From Plasmodium brasilianum (Eukaryota > Apicomplexa > Aconoidasida > Haemosporida > Plasmodiidae): 64,000 bases of DNA. The translations under genes were made by a program, and so were the position numbers. Where the stretch lies: assembly GCF_023973825.1 (NCBI RefSeq), contig NW_027122930.1, positions 41,958 to 105,957 on the forward strand, in the 5' to 3' direction. The notes beneath the pieces are model-generated. The model did no database searches. It saw only the letters and a list, made by a program, of their open reading frames with translations, and was not told the DNA's origin. Below, one piece after another: positions 14,301 through 26,928 of the stretch; the first letter of the stretch is position 1; the number at the start of each line of letters is the position of its first letter.

Positions 14301-15313
14301 TTCATGTTGTGCAACAGGAACAAAATAAATCCAGTACTATATTAAATTAAAGAACTTGAGACAATTATTATATATTTTTTTTTTATTTCATATTTATAAT
14401 TATAATGAGTTCATAATATAATAATATCTAATTTTTGTGTACATACATATATTACTATTATAAATATTTATATTATACTAAGTCAGTATGATAAAAATGT
14501 AACTAAAAATTTTAATATCTCTATTTAATATAAAGGAATGAATTAATTCATTATTTTACAGTTATACGATATAATCCCTTTTTTTAAAAATAAATATATT
14601 TTTAAAGGTATATTTTCAAGGATTAATATAATTAATTTACAAAGGATATGTTATTGTTATATACTGTATTTACATTTTGATTAAATTTATTTTTCATTTG
14701 TTTAGAATTTAATTTCACCAATAACCTTGAAGTGTTTCTTAATGAGCACAAATTATTATAATGTATATTAAAAATTAATTGAGTTAATTTCAAAGGTACT
14801 ATTTCTATATTAAAGCTGTTAATAAAGAAGGAGAAAATTTTTAACATTTAAAGGGATTAAGTTAATCTATTTATAGCATTTTAACATATAAAAAATTTTT
14901 CCTAGTTAGTTATTCCAATATAATTATCAATTTATATGAAAATATGCCAAAATAAATATATTTTTATATATAACATATAAATATAATTATATAATCTCCA
15001 TATTATTAAAAATAATAAGAAAGAATGTTTTTTCCTACAGTTTTTTTTAATTACAATAAATCTATTCCTTAAAAATTTTATATTTACTATTATAAATATT
15101 TATATTATACTGCATGAACTATTTTAAGTTATATTAATATTATGAAAAAATCAAAGATTTTAATTTGCTAAGGAAATATTTTTTTATATTCTCAACATGA
15201 AAAAAAGAAATACGACACATATTAACATATTATATATCATTAGTTCACACTTACTAATATAAACATGACACTAACTTAATTTTTGTTATTTAATTCATAT
15301 GTAATTATATACA
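11303..15313. other. Non-coding spacer between STP1 and PIR
   Basis: No gene supportable. The short frame at 14632-14847 on the minus strand lacks splice context and family resemblance. The spacer aligns by eye with 48975-52954: the poly-T tract with following ATATATTTAATTATATG near 13900-13950 matches about 51530-51580. Each copy places its PIR start about 6.53-6.54 kb after its STP1 start. Confidence 0.5.
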
Positions 15314-16458
15314 ATGGAATCAGTAAATGCACAGAAAAATGTAATATTTAACTTTTTGTTATAATAATTATACATCATTGTACTTATAGAATTCATTGTT
15401 GTAGAAATGATTTTAATATTTTTATTTATGAAAAAATGATTTTTCGTATTTATATATTATCATTATTATTATTGTTTTATTTAGGAAAGTTGTGTAGAAT
15501 TATTCCTTAAATATAAAAAAGAATTTGATACTGCTATCAACGATATTCTAAATAAGAAGTGTGGTGAAAACCCTGGAATGAAATGCGGTAAAATTGGTAT
15601 ATCTAATTTTACTACACCATGTCAAGATATTGGTAGATATTTAATTGAAATAAAGGAACTTTATAAATTTGACAGCATCAAACGTTGTAAATACTTGAAT
15701 TATAAGACAAATTCAGAAGAATTATATATAAATAATCCTCGTTAGTTTGAGGGATATAATAAATATTCATCTCAATTGGATAATATATGTTAGGATTATA
15801 TAAGACCTATAGGCACTTGCACCTTAAGTAAACTTAAAGACGTATACGATTTATACGACGATTTTAATAAATTTAAAGTTGCGAACGGAAAATTTTTGAT
15901 AATTATGAAAGTACTAAAAAATGTTATCGCTTTTATATTGATCATTATAAGGAATATGTAGAAAATAAAAATGATAATTTTTGTAAGGAGTTAAAAAATT
16001 TTAGGGAAGCGTATGAAAAAAAATGAGCAATATGACTGTTTGTGATGTACCACAATTTTTAACACGTACAAAAATAGATTATGTATTTTTTGTCAGTATA
16101 ACAATGTCGATCACATTACTAGCATCAATGACTTTATTTTTTCTATATAAGGTTAATAAAAATTATTCATAAAAGTATGAATATTTCACCGTTAATCGTC
16201 GAATTCATTTTCGCAAAAAATTACAAGAACAAAGAAATTATATTTCTAAGTATAAATATATATACACCTTTTTTATTTATATAGTTTACTCCTGCTAAGT
16301 CGTGGTTATATAGTCGTTTACAAAAGAGAAAAATAATTGAACGTAACGAAGTTTCAGAAGAAACAACCGGATTCCTACAAAACACCTATGAAAAAGTAAA
16401 CAGAACATATGAAGGAAGTTTCAATAATTTAACTTATCATCCTCAAGGATATAGTTGA
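15314..16458 (+). pseudogene. PIR protein pseudogene, three exons
   Basis: Its relation to the intact PIR at 52955-54144 is plain. Exon 1 (15314-15340) encodes MESVNAQKN and ends at a good GTAATA donor. Exon 2 (15485-16151) starts ESCVELFLKYKKEF and keeps the PIR core (NPGMKC, TTPCQDIGRYLIEIKE, KRCKYLNY). It carries in-frame TAG codons at 15743-15745 and 15791-15793. A frame change near 15895 and another in the A run near 16015 follow, before the TM helix (TMSITLLASMTLFFLYK). Exon 3 (16285-16458, TTTACTCC start) is open and, at 174 nt, exactly as long as that of the intact paralogue. All splice signals remain. Four separate lesions make a real pseudogene far more likely than sequencing error. 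Confidence 0.88.
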
Positions 16459-19182
16459 TGTAAAAGCTACAATATATATATTGGTCTTATAATATCTAAT
16501 ACTCAGAGTTATAAATGCTACAGTTAATTGAAAATTTATTAAAAAATTAGAAAAACCAAACATGAAACATATAACGTATGTGTATAAAAATTAAATATAT
16601 AATAATCTAATAATTTTTCAGAGAAAATCTTACATAAATACAAAACTATTGTAAGATTAGATAAAATTTTCCAATAGATATATCAGATTTTCTATGGATT
16701 ATAGAATAAATAATTCTAATTATTATATTTATTACAGAATATGATGAAATAAAAGTTGATTTCCTTAAATATTAACTTGAAGTAACACTTATTTAATAAA
16801 TATTCAAAAAGTACGGAAAAAAAGGAAAACAGAAAAGAAAAGAAAAGAAAAGAAAAGAAAAGAAGAAACAAAAGCACTAAAGGAAATATTAGTGATATTT
16901 TTATATAAATAAAAAAAAATTTGTAATTAAAATAATTATTAAGAAAAAAAATAAATATATATAATTTTTCTTTCTTACTAACTTTACTTTGAAACTATAA
17001 TATGATTTGTTCTCATGTATTTAAGCAAAATTAAAAATATATCCCATTACACAACACTTTTAACATGCTTTCATCAACTGTTATATATTATATGTAGTAT
17101 TTAGTAAGGATATTTATACAGGATATTAAGCAAGATGAATTCTACCGTTTCTCTCTTTTAAGAGAGAGTACTCACAATCATAGCATAATAATAAATAAAT
17201 ATGTATTTCTCAATCACAATTCTTAATTTTCCTTTTCCTTTAATATGCTTATATATATATAACATTTAACGTAAGTAAACAGATGTATATAAGATAAAAA
17301 AAAAAAAAAGCATATATGATATTGTTATATAATTATAAATGTTTCCCTAAATTATATAATAATAGTAAATAATATTATTTATACTTCTATATTTCAATTT
17401 TATTAATTTTATACAGAAGAAAAAATACGACAAATACTCCCATAAAGGTAATAGAAACTATCCTAATAATGTATAAAGGTTCAGAAAAATTAAACGGAAT
17501 ATACAAATCCTAAGCTTTCATATAGTAATCCACCTTATATTAGGATATAGCTCACTATATATATGTTCCCATATAAATGATAATTTTTGAAATGGAGCTC
17601 CAACACTTCATCATGTAAAATTTTCAGATTCAGTTATAATTTGTGTATTAAAATTTTAGAATAAGTAATCGTTTTAGTTATTTCACATAATTACTCATTG
17701 TATTAGATTTTACTATATATATGAACTATAGATATTACTTTATATATGAGAATTTTTGCTTTTCACTTATCTCACGCACAATAATAAAACAAAAAATAAG
17801 CTGTATATAAATTATGGCATAATATTCAAACCTTGTCTAGATCTTATAAAAAGGATAATTTAAATTTTTTTTATTATTAACGGATAGTTAATTTTATTTT
17901 ACATGATTGCTTCTTTATAGTGAACATAATTTTATTAACGATAAAATTAAGCAACGTATAATACATACTTTTTATAAATATAAAGGTTCTATAGAGTTTG
18001 TTATACTTTTTTAATCCTTGTTATTAATTTCACCCTATGATATATATATGTATATATACATTTTGAACTGCATAATAAGGTAGATAACAAAAAAAATAAT
18101 GAAATAACATTTTCTTACTAATTTATATATTTAATATCAAGTTGATATATTTTTGACTAAGTTAATGTACAAAAATTATATATTTAGTTCATCTACAAAT
18201 TCAACGTATTGTTTATAATTTATTTTTAATTAAAAATATATTTCAGTAATAAAAAATGTTTTTATACAGATTAAAAAAATATACTTAAAAATCATGGAGT
18301 TTCCCTTTTAGACCTTTTTTTTAATGATATAAGTAAATAAATATTTCCTTTTCTCAAAACTATGAAGTTTATATCTTATTTTTATAGAAAGAATCAATTT
18401 TATATTTAATAATACGAATAAGCTAATAAAACAAAATAGTAACCCGCTTAAATTAAAATATTAACAATAAGTTTTAATCAAAGAATTCTACTGTAAAAGG
18501 ACATATTATAATATAACACCCAATTTTTACCGTGGAAAATATAAACCAAATTTCTGCTAAAAAATCTTATGATATAAATATATTTTATAATATATTTCTT
18601 ATAAATATTATATATATAACAAATATTATATTTTTTCTTAAGTATATACATACATATTCGTATAAGATTATACAATCTAATCGTTTCATTAACAATAAAA
18701 GAGGCATTTATTTTTAATATAGAGATTATCATATACATTTATTGTGTTACGTATAATTAATCATCTTTAATTTGAATAAATTAAAAAAAAGGACAATTAT
18801 TTTTCATTTCAGATATAAATTCTAAAAGGATTTCATTAAAATTATTGTAATTTTAATATTATATATTAATTATAATTCAAATACATACATTTTTTATAAA
18901 AATCTATTTAATACACGCATATATAATGAGGAGTAATGCTTAAACATTCTTCAATAATAATTTATAATACAAAGTAAAAAACATTAAAATCATCAAATTC
19001 ACAAATAAAGATCATAATTTATTGTACTTATATATAAAAATAATAAGTCATATACATGCGCATCTATAAAATTAGTGCAAGCATATGTATGATTATTAAG
19101 AATATATCTTTAAAAACATTACAAATTTTACCCTCATATTAATAACTTCATTGGGATGCATTACATATTCCATTTTATTCAT
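16459..19182. other. Non-coding spacer between PIR and fam-m
   Basis: No gene seen. The overlapping open frames at 18478-18738 (-) and 18532-18717 (+) are mirror images of a low-complexity AT stretch. Blocks such as CTTCATCATGTAAAATTTT near 17605 correspond to CTCATCATATGAAATTTTT near 55209 in the right block. A pentanucleotide array lies at 16831-16863. Confidence 0.5.
16831..16863. repeat. (AGAAA)n microsatellite
   Basis: About six perfect AGAAA units in tandem, ending in AGAAG, sit some 370 bp after the broken PIR gene. Nothing comparable was seen at the matching place in the right block. Confidence 0.9.
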
Positions 19183-20075
19183 TTACTCAGTCATTAACTT
19201 AATTTTATTGTATTTTTCGTTATTTTTTAAGATCTTATAAATTGTTATTATTACTAGGATGGACAATATAATCATAAGTACTCCAAATAAAATTAGATAT
19301 ATATGTCCTTCTTCTAATTTTGTTAAGGTTTTCAATTGTTCTATAAATTCAAGCAGTACCTGCTTTTCTTTTCTCTTAACTTTAGTAAGAGACATTTCAA
19401 ATCCCCGTAATGTTGGTAATAGTATGCCTAACAAGAAAAAAAAAAGAAATATGGCAACTCCAAATCCATAATTTTTAAATTTTATTTTTTTTAAAGTTAT
19501 ATCACAAATTCTTCTCTTTTTTTGAAGAAAATTATCATAATCTTTTTTTTTTATCCATTTTTTTTCAAAATGGAAATGTTTTCCATCAAACATTCCATTA
19601 TTATAATCTACAACTTCCGAATAGTATTGTGCTTTATTTAATAAACTTCCATTAGATTTTTTGTTTCTTCCTTCGCTCCTATTTTCACTGTTAGATATAT
19701 TTCTTTTTTTGTGCTCTAGATTATTTGGTATATCTTCTCTTAAGCCCAAAATATTTGAATCTTTTTTCTGTTTATATTTTGCTAGTGATCGATAATAACT
19801 TGTGTATGATTTTCTATCAAGGTTGAATTTATTATTCAATGATTCGTTACACAATCTCTATAAAAAAGAAAAATGCAAATATTTATCATTTAATATACTA
19901 CAAAATATAATGGAAAAAACCAATATTATTAAATAAAAAATACTAAGAATATGAAAAATATGAATATACTTATATATTATTAACATACTAAATTATTGTT
20001 AAAATGACATATCCAAGTTGAAAAGATAAACTCAACAATTTTAATAAATAAAATTAGCCTAATTTTTTGCTCCAT
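19183..20075 (-). CDS. fam-m exported protein, intact, two exons
   Basis: Predicted exported two-TM protein of the fam-m family; molecular function is unknown. Exon 1 (19989-20075) encodes MEQKIRLILFIKI... and ends with STWICHFNNNL before a GTATGT donor; it is the hydrophobic leader. Exon 2 (19183-19857) follows a TTTTTTATAG acceptor in phase 0, giving 253 residues. A PEXEL-like R-x-L (YYRSLAKYKQ, near 52) precedes a charged stretch. The family block LLNKAQYYSEVVDYNNGMFD and KHFHFEKKWIKKKDYDNF comes next. TM helices lie near 161-179 (after KNYGFGVA) and 215-237, with a basic tail ending KIKLMTE. The fifth PEXEL position is K rather than E/Q/D, so the motif is relaxed. Splitting fam-m from fam-l by the YNNGMFDGKH block is from memory. 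Confidence 0.85.
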
Positions 20076-22777
20076 ATTATAGATTATTTATATTTGAATA
20101 TACCCTATTAGGAATAAATTAATAATAATATAATATATGTCTAACTACAAAGGATACTACACTTATTTTAAAAATTACTTATATTATTGCCTCTGAATTA
20201 ATTAATAAAATATATATATCTATAAAATATTTTACAGCATCTGTCAAGGAATGCAAGTTTAAAATTATATTATAAAATTTTTATCTTGATAACATTCATA
20301 AAAAATGAACTGTTAAAATAAAATAATTTGAATTTATTCATAAATATTCAAAATATGTAATTTAATTATTTAATATAGTACAACAATTAAATAATTTCTT
20401 TATTAATTTCTCAAAAAAAAATATAAATTTTAGTAAAATTTCGAAATACTGAATTTATATAGAATATAGAATGTATAGAATATAGATAATTCATTGTTCA
20501 ATATATAAATATAGTAAGTAAAAATAATATGAAAACTTTCTCACTAATAATTCTAAATGTACAAAAAATATATTTTGTAATAAATTAATATTACTTTTAA
20601 ATAATGATAATTATAATAAAAAAATAATTATAATTGTATATCAAAGAACTAATATTTTGTGTTATATTAATAACAAAAGAAGCTTTAGTTAATTCTTAAG
20701 TATATATAATATTTTATAGATTGTAATATATTTTTTAAATGATATAAATATAATTTTACCAGAAATAAGGAGGGACATCTATTTTAAAATCTAGTGAAAG
20801 TTCCTTTTTAATTTCATATAATTTTTGAAAAATATAATTTATATTAAGTTTAATTTATACCATTATTTTCGTATGAAACATTTTTATACGCATCTACTTA
20901 ATTTTTTTAATTTATTCTTAACGATATATATATATATTAATATAATATAGTTCCAAATAAAAAATAAATTATTGTCACAATATAATCATCCCACATACCT
21001 ACTATATATGCTTTGTTGATATGTAATAGAATATTCTAACAAATTATAGAAATACACAATACTAAAAATAAAGAAAAAATAAATAAATAATAAAAATAAT
21101 TAAATCTTTTATTATAACACTTATTAGAAATATTTCACATTTCTCCATTAACAAATATACCTATATTCTAGTCTAAATTTTTCTAGGTGCTAAGCATGCT
21201 TTAAACGAATCATATGTGCATGAGATATTTCTACTAAAAAGCAAAAGTTTTTAAAGTGCACATAAATATCATAAATAAAACTTATGTCAACAGCATAATA
21301 TAGTTTATAATTCAACTTATAATAAATAAAATTTAATAAATTAAAATTACATACAAAACTGTTGTTCGGAGAGAGTTATGCAATATAATTAATTGATTAA
21401 ACATTATAAAAAAATAAAAAATGAAATAAATATTTAAATATATTTTATTAAAACCTATCTAAGCAAAACAAACATTGCTATGTATTTATCAAATATGTAT
21501 AAAAAAATAATACTTTTTTTTTTTAATTTAATTATATTTATTAAATTAAACTTTAATAATAAAATGAATGATTAATTAGTAACATTTAATATTTATGTTC
21601 ATATGCATCTTAAAAATAAATGTTAACTATTACCATATTTATAGTTAAACATAAAAAATAACATGAATATAAAAAATTTATCTATACATAATTATATTAT
21701 TACAGTAAACAATACATTTGTTTCTATCATCCTAAAGGGACATTTTGATATTTATACATATGGAACACATAAATAGAGGTTTATTATTATGAATATAGGA
21801 AGACTTACGTACTACAAAAAATTTAACATATTATCAATTAAAATTTTATTATATATAGTTCACTAATTTATTGCATAATGATGTAAATAAAAAAAGTGTA
21901 TAACATATTTATTTATAAATTTTCAATATATAATTAATTTTAAAAAATTGTGTTAACACAAAAAATGAGAAGAATAGTAACAAGATAAAAGTGTTTGTCT
22001 CTTCATTTAATTATTAATATTTATAAAAACTAAGTAATTAAACAATTATAAATTAACAACTTTTAATATATATTTTATTACGTACTTATAAATTTACATT
22101 TAAATCATGTAAAAATTACTGAAACTCCGATAAAAAGACTTTTATAATAAAATTGTTCTACAATATATATCTCACAAAATATATTTTATAACATAAATAT
22201 TAAGCTTGTTTTTTAGTAAAACAAATATATATATATTTATATATTCAATATAATACACAAAATTCGATTCAAAAAACGTAATAGAAAAACAAATAATTCA
22301 TGTGCAATTGAAGGTAATAAAATATTTTTCTAATTAAAACCACAAATAAATATAATAGAACAAATATAGATTAAAAAAATATAAGGTTCTGTTCTTTATA
22401 GTTAAAATATAATTTAGTAAATTTCATTCATGTAATTATATGTACTGTCCTATTATAAGCTAAATATTACTAAAAAATATATATTTTTGATAGGAAAACT
22501 ATGAAATATAAAATTATATGTATCAAGATATAATTCTCTATTAATCTCAAAACATTAAATAAAAAATTGAAAATAATTAAACTTTCGTATTCAAAAAAAA
22601 TCTAAGAACATATAAATTTAGTTTTCTGAATCAAAAAAGCTAAATATAGACACGCGTAATTATAAAATTGTAAGCTGTTATTAATATGTATATTAAGTAT
22701 ATGACTACATGTATTGCAGCAATTAGTTCATATTAAAGATGTCGTTACAGAAAGAAAAATATTTTTTATTATATATT
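20076..22777. other. Non-coding spacer between fam-m and fam-l
   Basis: Nothing coding is seen. The part nearest the fam-m start (to about 20.9 kb) carries the shared 5' region of the fam loci. The last 100 bp before 22777 are 3'-flanking sequence shared with the fam-l at 34153: both have TTCATATTAAAGA shortly past the stop codon. Confidence 0.5.
20470..20497. promoter_or_regulatory. Shared upstream element of fam-l/fam-m genes (copy 2)
   Basis: The core GTATAGAATATAGATAAT followed by TCATTG lies about 395 bp upstream of the fam-m start at 20075. It sits just beyond a second conserved block at about 20330-20420, containing ATTCATAAATATTCAAAATA and TTAAATAATTT. Confidence 0.4.
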
Positions 22778-23796
22778 TTATCTTTTTCTTAATTTAATTT
22801 TTTCATATTTTTTAACTTTTTTGTGGTAATAAATAATTCCAGTTATAACAGTGATACTTAATATAACGAAAGGAACGAAATATATTAGAATACGAAATAA
22901 CTGTCCTAATATGCATGTATTAGTAACTTCATTTGCTTTATCGCACAACATACATATAGGATTCGTTGATCCAAATATACCGTGCTTCCAAAATCCTTCT
23001 AACTTTTTCAACTCGTCTAAAATGGTTGACCATGGAGGAACTTTAGTCAAAGATTCTAAATAATCCTTGGTTAAACCTAATTGATACAATAAACTACCTT
23101 TTCCTGCAAATCCTAGTGATACTTCTATCATAAATATTATTAATAAAAACAAGAATATTAATACAGGTAACACAATTCGTAGTCCGTACTTTTTATGTAT
23201 TATTTTTTTGTAAATCTTATTACTAATTGTCTTGTTATTTTTAAGAAAATCGGTATAATCAAGTTCCTTAAATATTTTTTTTTCTAAATGGGAATATTTT
23301 TTTGTTTCAAATACACAAGATTTATTTTTCACACCTGGTTGATGACCTCCTGCAAATCTTGATGGACATACATTTGATTGTTTCCTTTTTTCTGAATCAT
23401 ATTTCTCATTATAAGTTGTATCTATTTTTTTGTGAATTCCATTAATTGGCAAACCTTCCTTTAAATATAAAGAACTTGAATTATTATCCTTTCCGTATAT
23501 TTCTAGTAAACGATAAGTTCTTGCATGTATATTTCTACGATAATTTTTTTTTTCGTCTAAAGATTTCATAAGAGTACCCTAAAAAATTAAAATATGTAAA
23601 TATTGGTTATATAATAGAATATAATATCTAATAGTGAACAAATAGCATTAATAAAAATCAGCACTAAAAATATGAATAATATAAATATCATTAAATAATA
23701 ATATTATACCACTTTACTGTAAAAATGACATATCCAACATAAAAGTATAAAAGTAGTAATTTTAATAAATAACAAAATCTTAATTGTTTGTTCCAT
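22778..23796 (-). CDS. fam-l exported protein, intact, two exons (Cys-bearing subtype)
   Basis: Predicted exported two-TM protein of the fam-l family; function unknown. Exon 1 (23710-23796) encodes MEQTIKILLFIKIT... and ends in LCWICHFYSKV before a GTATAA donor. Exon 2 (22778-23578) joins in phase 0 at TTTTTTAG, giving 295 residues. After the leader come RTYRLLEIYGK (relaxed PEXEL-like R-L-L near 52), a charged variable stretch, then the fam-l core FETKKYSHLEKKIFKELDY. NKTISNKIYKKIIHKKYGLR leads into TM1 (about 162-185). A loop of about 70 residues follows with a C-x-x-C pair and a third Cys (ICMLC, NTCILGQLF), then TM2 (about 255-279) and the basic tail YYHKKVKKYEKIKLRKR. The fam-l at 34153 shares this loop; the one at 60572 lacks the cysteines. 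Confidence 0.87.
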
Positions 23797-24200
23797 GGTA
23801 TAAATATTTAAAAGTGTAATATTCTAAGCAAAAATATAACAATAGTATAATATCCATTTAATGATAAAACACACTATTTTTATTTATTTTATTTCGTACT
23901 ATTTGTTTTTTCTGCAAGAAAATATTAGAAATTTATAATTTTATTTCTTTTTACAATGATACCACGAAAATAATTTAATTTTAAACTACAAATTTGTTAT
24001 CTTAATGTTATTTATAAAAAAATTTTGATTAAAATACTGTATAATGAATTCATTAATAAATATTATAAATAAATGAATTATTTATTTAATTTATAATAAT
24101 AAATAAATATATTTTTTTATTAATTATTTTCATAATAATATAGAAAAATATATAAATGATTTCTTTACATGTGGAAATGTTGAGTATATGTAGAATATGG

Positions 24201-24227
24201 AATGTAGAGAATATAGATAATACATTG
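24201..24227. promoter_or_regulatory. Shared upstream element of fam-l/fam-m genes (copy 3)
   Basis: GTAGAGAATATAGATAATAC followed by ATTG, about 405 bp upstream of the fam-l start at 23796. It differs from the commonest form by one substitution (GTAGAG for GTATAG). Confidence 0.4.
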
Positions 24228-26906
24228 ATTTCCATTTAAAGAGAAATACTACAATTTTCAATGATGTTATCTTATTAATAATTATAATTTTATATTAATT
24301 ATATTTTATAAAATCCATTTATTTCAAAAAAGATATTATTTTAACAGTGTAATTAAAATAACAATAAATAAAACTATAATATTACATTTTTTTATTTTAC
24401 TTCATTTATATTATACATATTATTTCCTACATATATATATTCATCTTTTTATGATATAAAATATATTATGAGTATCTAATATATAACATGTTTCGTAATC
24501 TAATAAAAATACATATATTTCTAAGGTAAATAAGGATTGACTTTTTATATTTATAGTACAGATTTTGAATGTTATATTACTTAATTAGATAAAAATTATG
24601 CTATGATACCTACATGAAAAGATTGAAAAATTATGTAATCATTTTTATATTTTTTTTTCTTTTATGTTGATATATATATTTACAAAAATTATAATAAAAA
24701 AATTAAAAATATATAAAGTATGTAGTAACTGTTATATTAAGCGTATTAACATAAAAATTAACTTAATAAAAAATTATACTTAATTAACTTGGTAGAGAAA
24801 AAAATTTTATATAAATATTTGTTATCTATGTACTTTATCATCCAAATCTAATTAATTCTGATAAAAAATTTTGAACTATAACATTTATTTTAGAAAGAAA
24901 GTAAAATATGAAATGTTGTTTAATCTCTATTGTTAATGTAATATATTAGGAATTATGAAATTTATAATGCTCTATTAATAATTTATCCTTTAAAGGAAAA
25001 ACTCATTACCATTTTTTCATAATTTCATAAAACACAAAAATTATTTATAAAAATCTATCGAATAATCTTACTTCAAATATCTTATTAAACAACCATGTAC
25101 CATAATAATAATTTTAAAAAAATAATTTGTTATTTTTACTTTAAAATAAATAATACATATCACTACTAAAGAAAAAAAATGGTTTTGTTTTCATAAATTC
25201 AGGAAAACTTAAATATTAAAAGCAATATGTGATAAATTTTTTAAAAAAATAATTCGAATGATCTTGTAAAACCATGAAAAAAGAAATAATTGTTAATAGT
25301 ATAAGTTATTTCATTAGACTAGTAAATCTATAATAATTCTAACTTAATATATTAAATTAAAACATCACATAATAATTATAATATAAATGTACAAGAAATA
25401 TTTGTACTTGTAATTTCTGAATATTAAGCACACATTTATATAGTGAGTATTTATAACTCTAAATATCACAAATATACGAATGAAAAAAAAAAATTATATA
25501 TATATGTTAATTCAAGATAAAAAACTATTTCAAAACAATAAATTATAATACAAGAACAAATATAGAAGTGATCAAACTGTTAAAAATATTTAATATATAT
25601 TTTTTCACTTTTATCTATTAATACACATTTGTATATTATCTAGGTTCGTAAGAAAAAATTTATAAGAATACAATTCATTTTTTTTAATTAAATAATTGAA
25701 TTATGTACATATAAAAACTCCATAAGATACATTAAAAACTCTATTTCTGAAAATAACGTATTAATTATAAATAGCTTTCTACTTCATTTCAACACACATC
25801 AACTGCAAATTTTAAGAAGTTCACCATTATATAAACTAACATTAAAATATATAATTAAGTAACTGTGTATAATACAGATGTACTTCTCTTCTCAGTATAA
25901 AATAATAGATTTAGTACATCTGACTATAATAAATAAAATTAAATAACATAATAGAATTTGAAACAAAAATGCAATAAACATACTATAATATATTTTGCCG
26001 AGAAAATGTAACACGGTTAGTCATATATTATGAACATTTAAAACTCTTTTTCTTTGTATCATCGTTAAATTTCTTTATATATATATAGGACTAAAATCAA
26101 TATATAACCGTTTTTTAAAAATAAATATATCTATCACATAAAATGGCTTACATAACGCATATGCCCATTTCTTAACCAATTTTTGATTGCAGTTCTTGAA
26201 TTATATTTATCTTTAGACTAAAATTTTTTCATAGTATATTAAACATTATAAACATCATTGTCTTAAAGATCATGTCCATTTTCAAATAATATATCATTAA
26301 TACTATATTATATGTTTCCTTATTATTTCGGACAACAGTATAACTGATCTTGCATCTAATATTCCACGCGCACAATGTTAATTAACTATACATTCATTAA
26401 AGATCCACTACAATGAAAAAAAACTGTTTTTATTATTTAAATATATATTAAGTATACTTATAAGAAATTTCCAAATAAGTACATTCACATATTTATATAG
26501 CATGAAGCAGAGAAAAATATAAGGCAAATTTTCTACTATTTTATTTCAACGTATCAGTGAATTAAGCGCATATCTACATAAAAGGACAAATATAAATGCT
26601 TTAACTAAAATAAAAGAATTAATTTTTTCATTTGTACTAGAATTAATGAATTTTATAATATATATAAAAGTAACTAAAAAAGTTATTGTTTATTCACAAG
26701 GTAGTAACATAAGGGTATTATTATTTGCAGTGCTATTTTTTTCTTCAAAAAAGTATTAATTAGTATAAATGAAACAAAAATATAAATTATAAAAAATAAA
26801 AGATACTTTTAATAAGAATTTTGTAAAAAATTTTAATAAACTTATTTATCAAAAACGCAAAAACAAAAGAATTTATTTTAATACAAATTTTTTCAACAAA
26901 ACCTCA

Positions 26907-26928
26907 ATATATATATATATATATATAG
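26907..26928. repeat. (TA)n microsatellite
   Basis: An uninterrupted AT dinucleotide run of about 22 bases; ordinary for this genome. Confidence 0.85.

Larger units (their letters stand above)
1000..24500. repeat. Left copy of a ~23 kb segmental duplication
   Basis: Gene order, strand and spacing match the block at about 38.5-62.3 kb. Offsets are 37635 at the STP1 start, 37641 at the PIR start, 37661 at the fam-m start and 37764 at the fam-l start. Non-coding blocks near 1.0, 4.9, 5.3, 6.1, 6.4, 7.2, 8.1 and 13.9 kb align at 37.54-37.67 kb. Outer limits are uncertain: the left edge may lie outside the window, and the right edge could not be followed beyond about 24.5 kb. Confidence 0.75.

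Noticed and set aside
14632..14847. 71-codon minus-strand open frame
   Set aside because: Low complexity and not preserved as a frame in the right-hand copy.
18478..18738. Overlapping open frames on both strands
   Set aside because: Tyr/Ile/Asn-rich low complexity, mutually antisense, no splice signals and no family resemblance.
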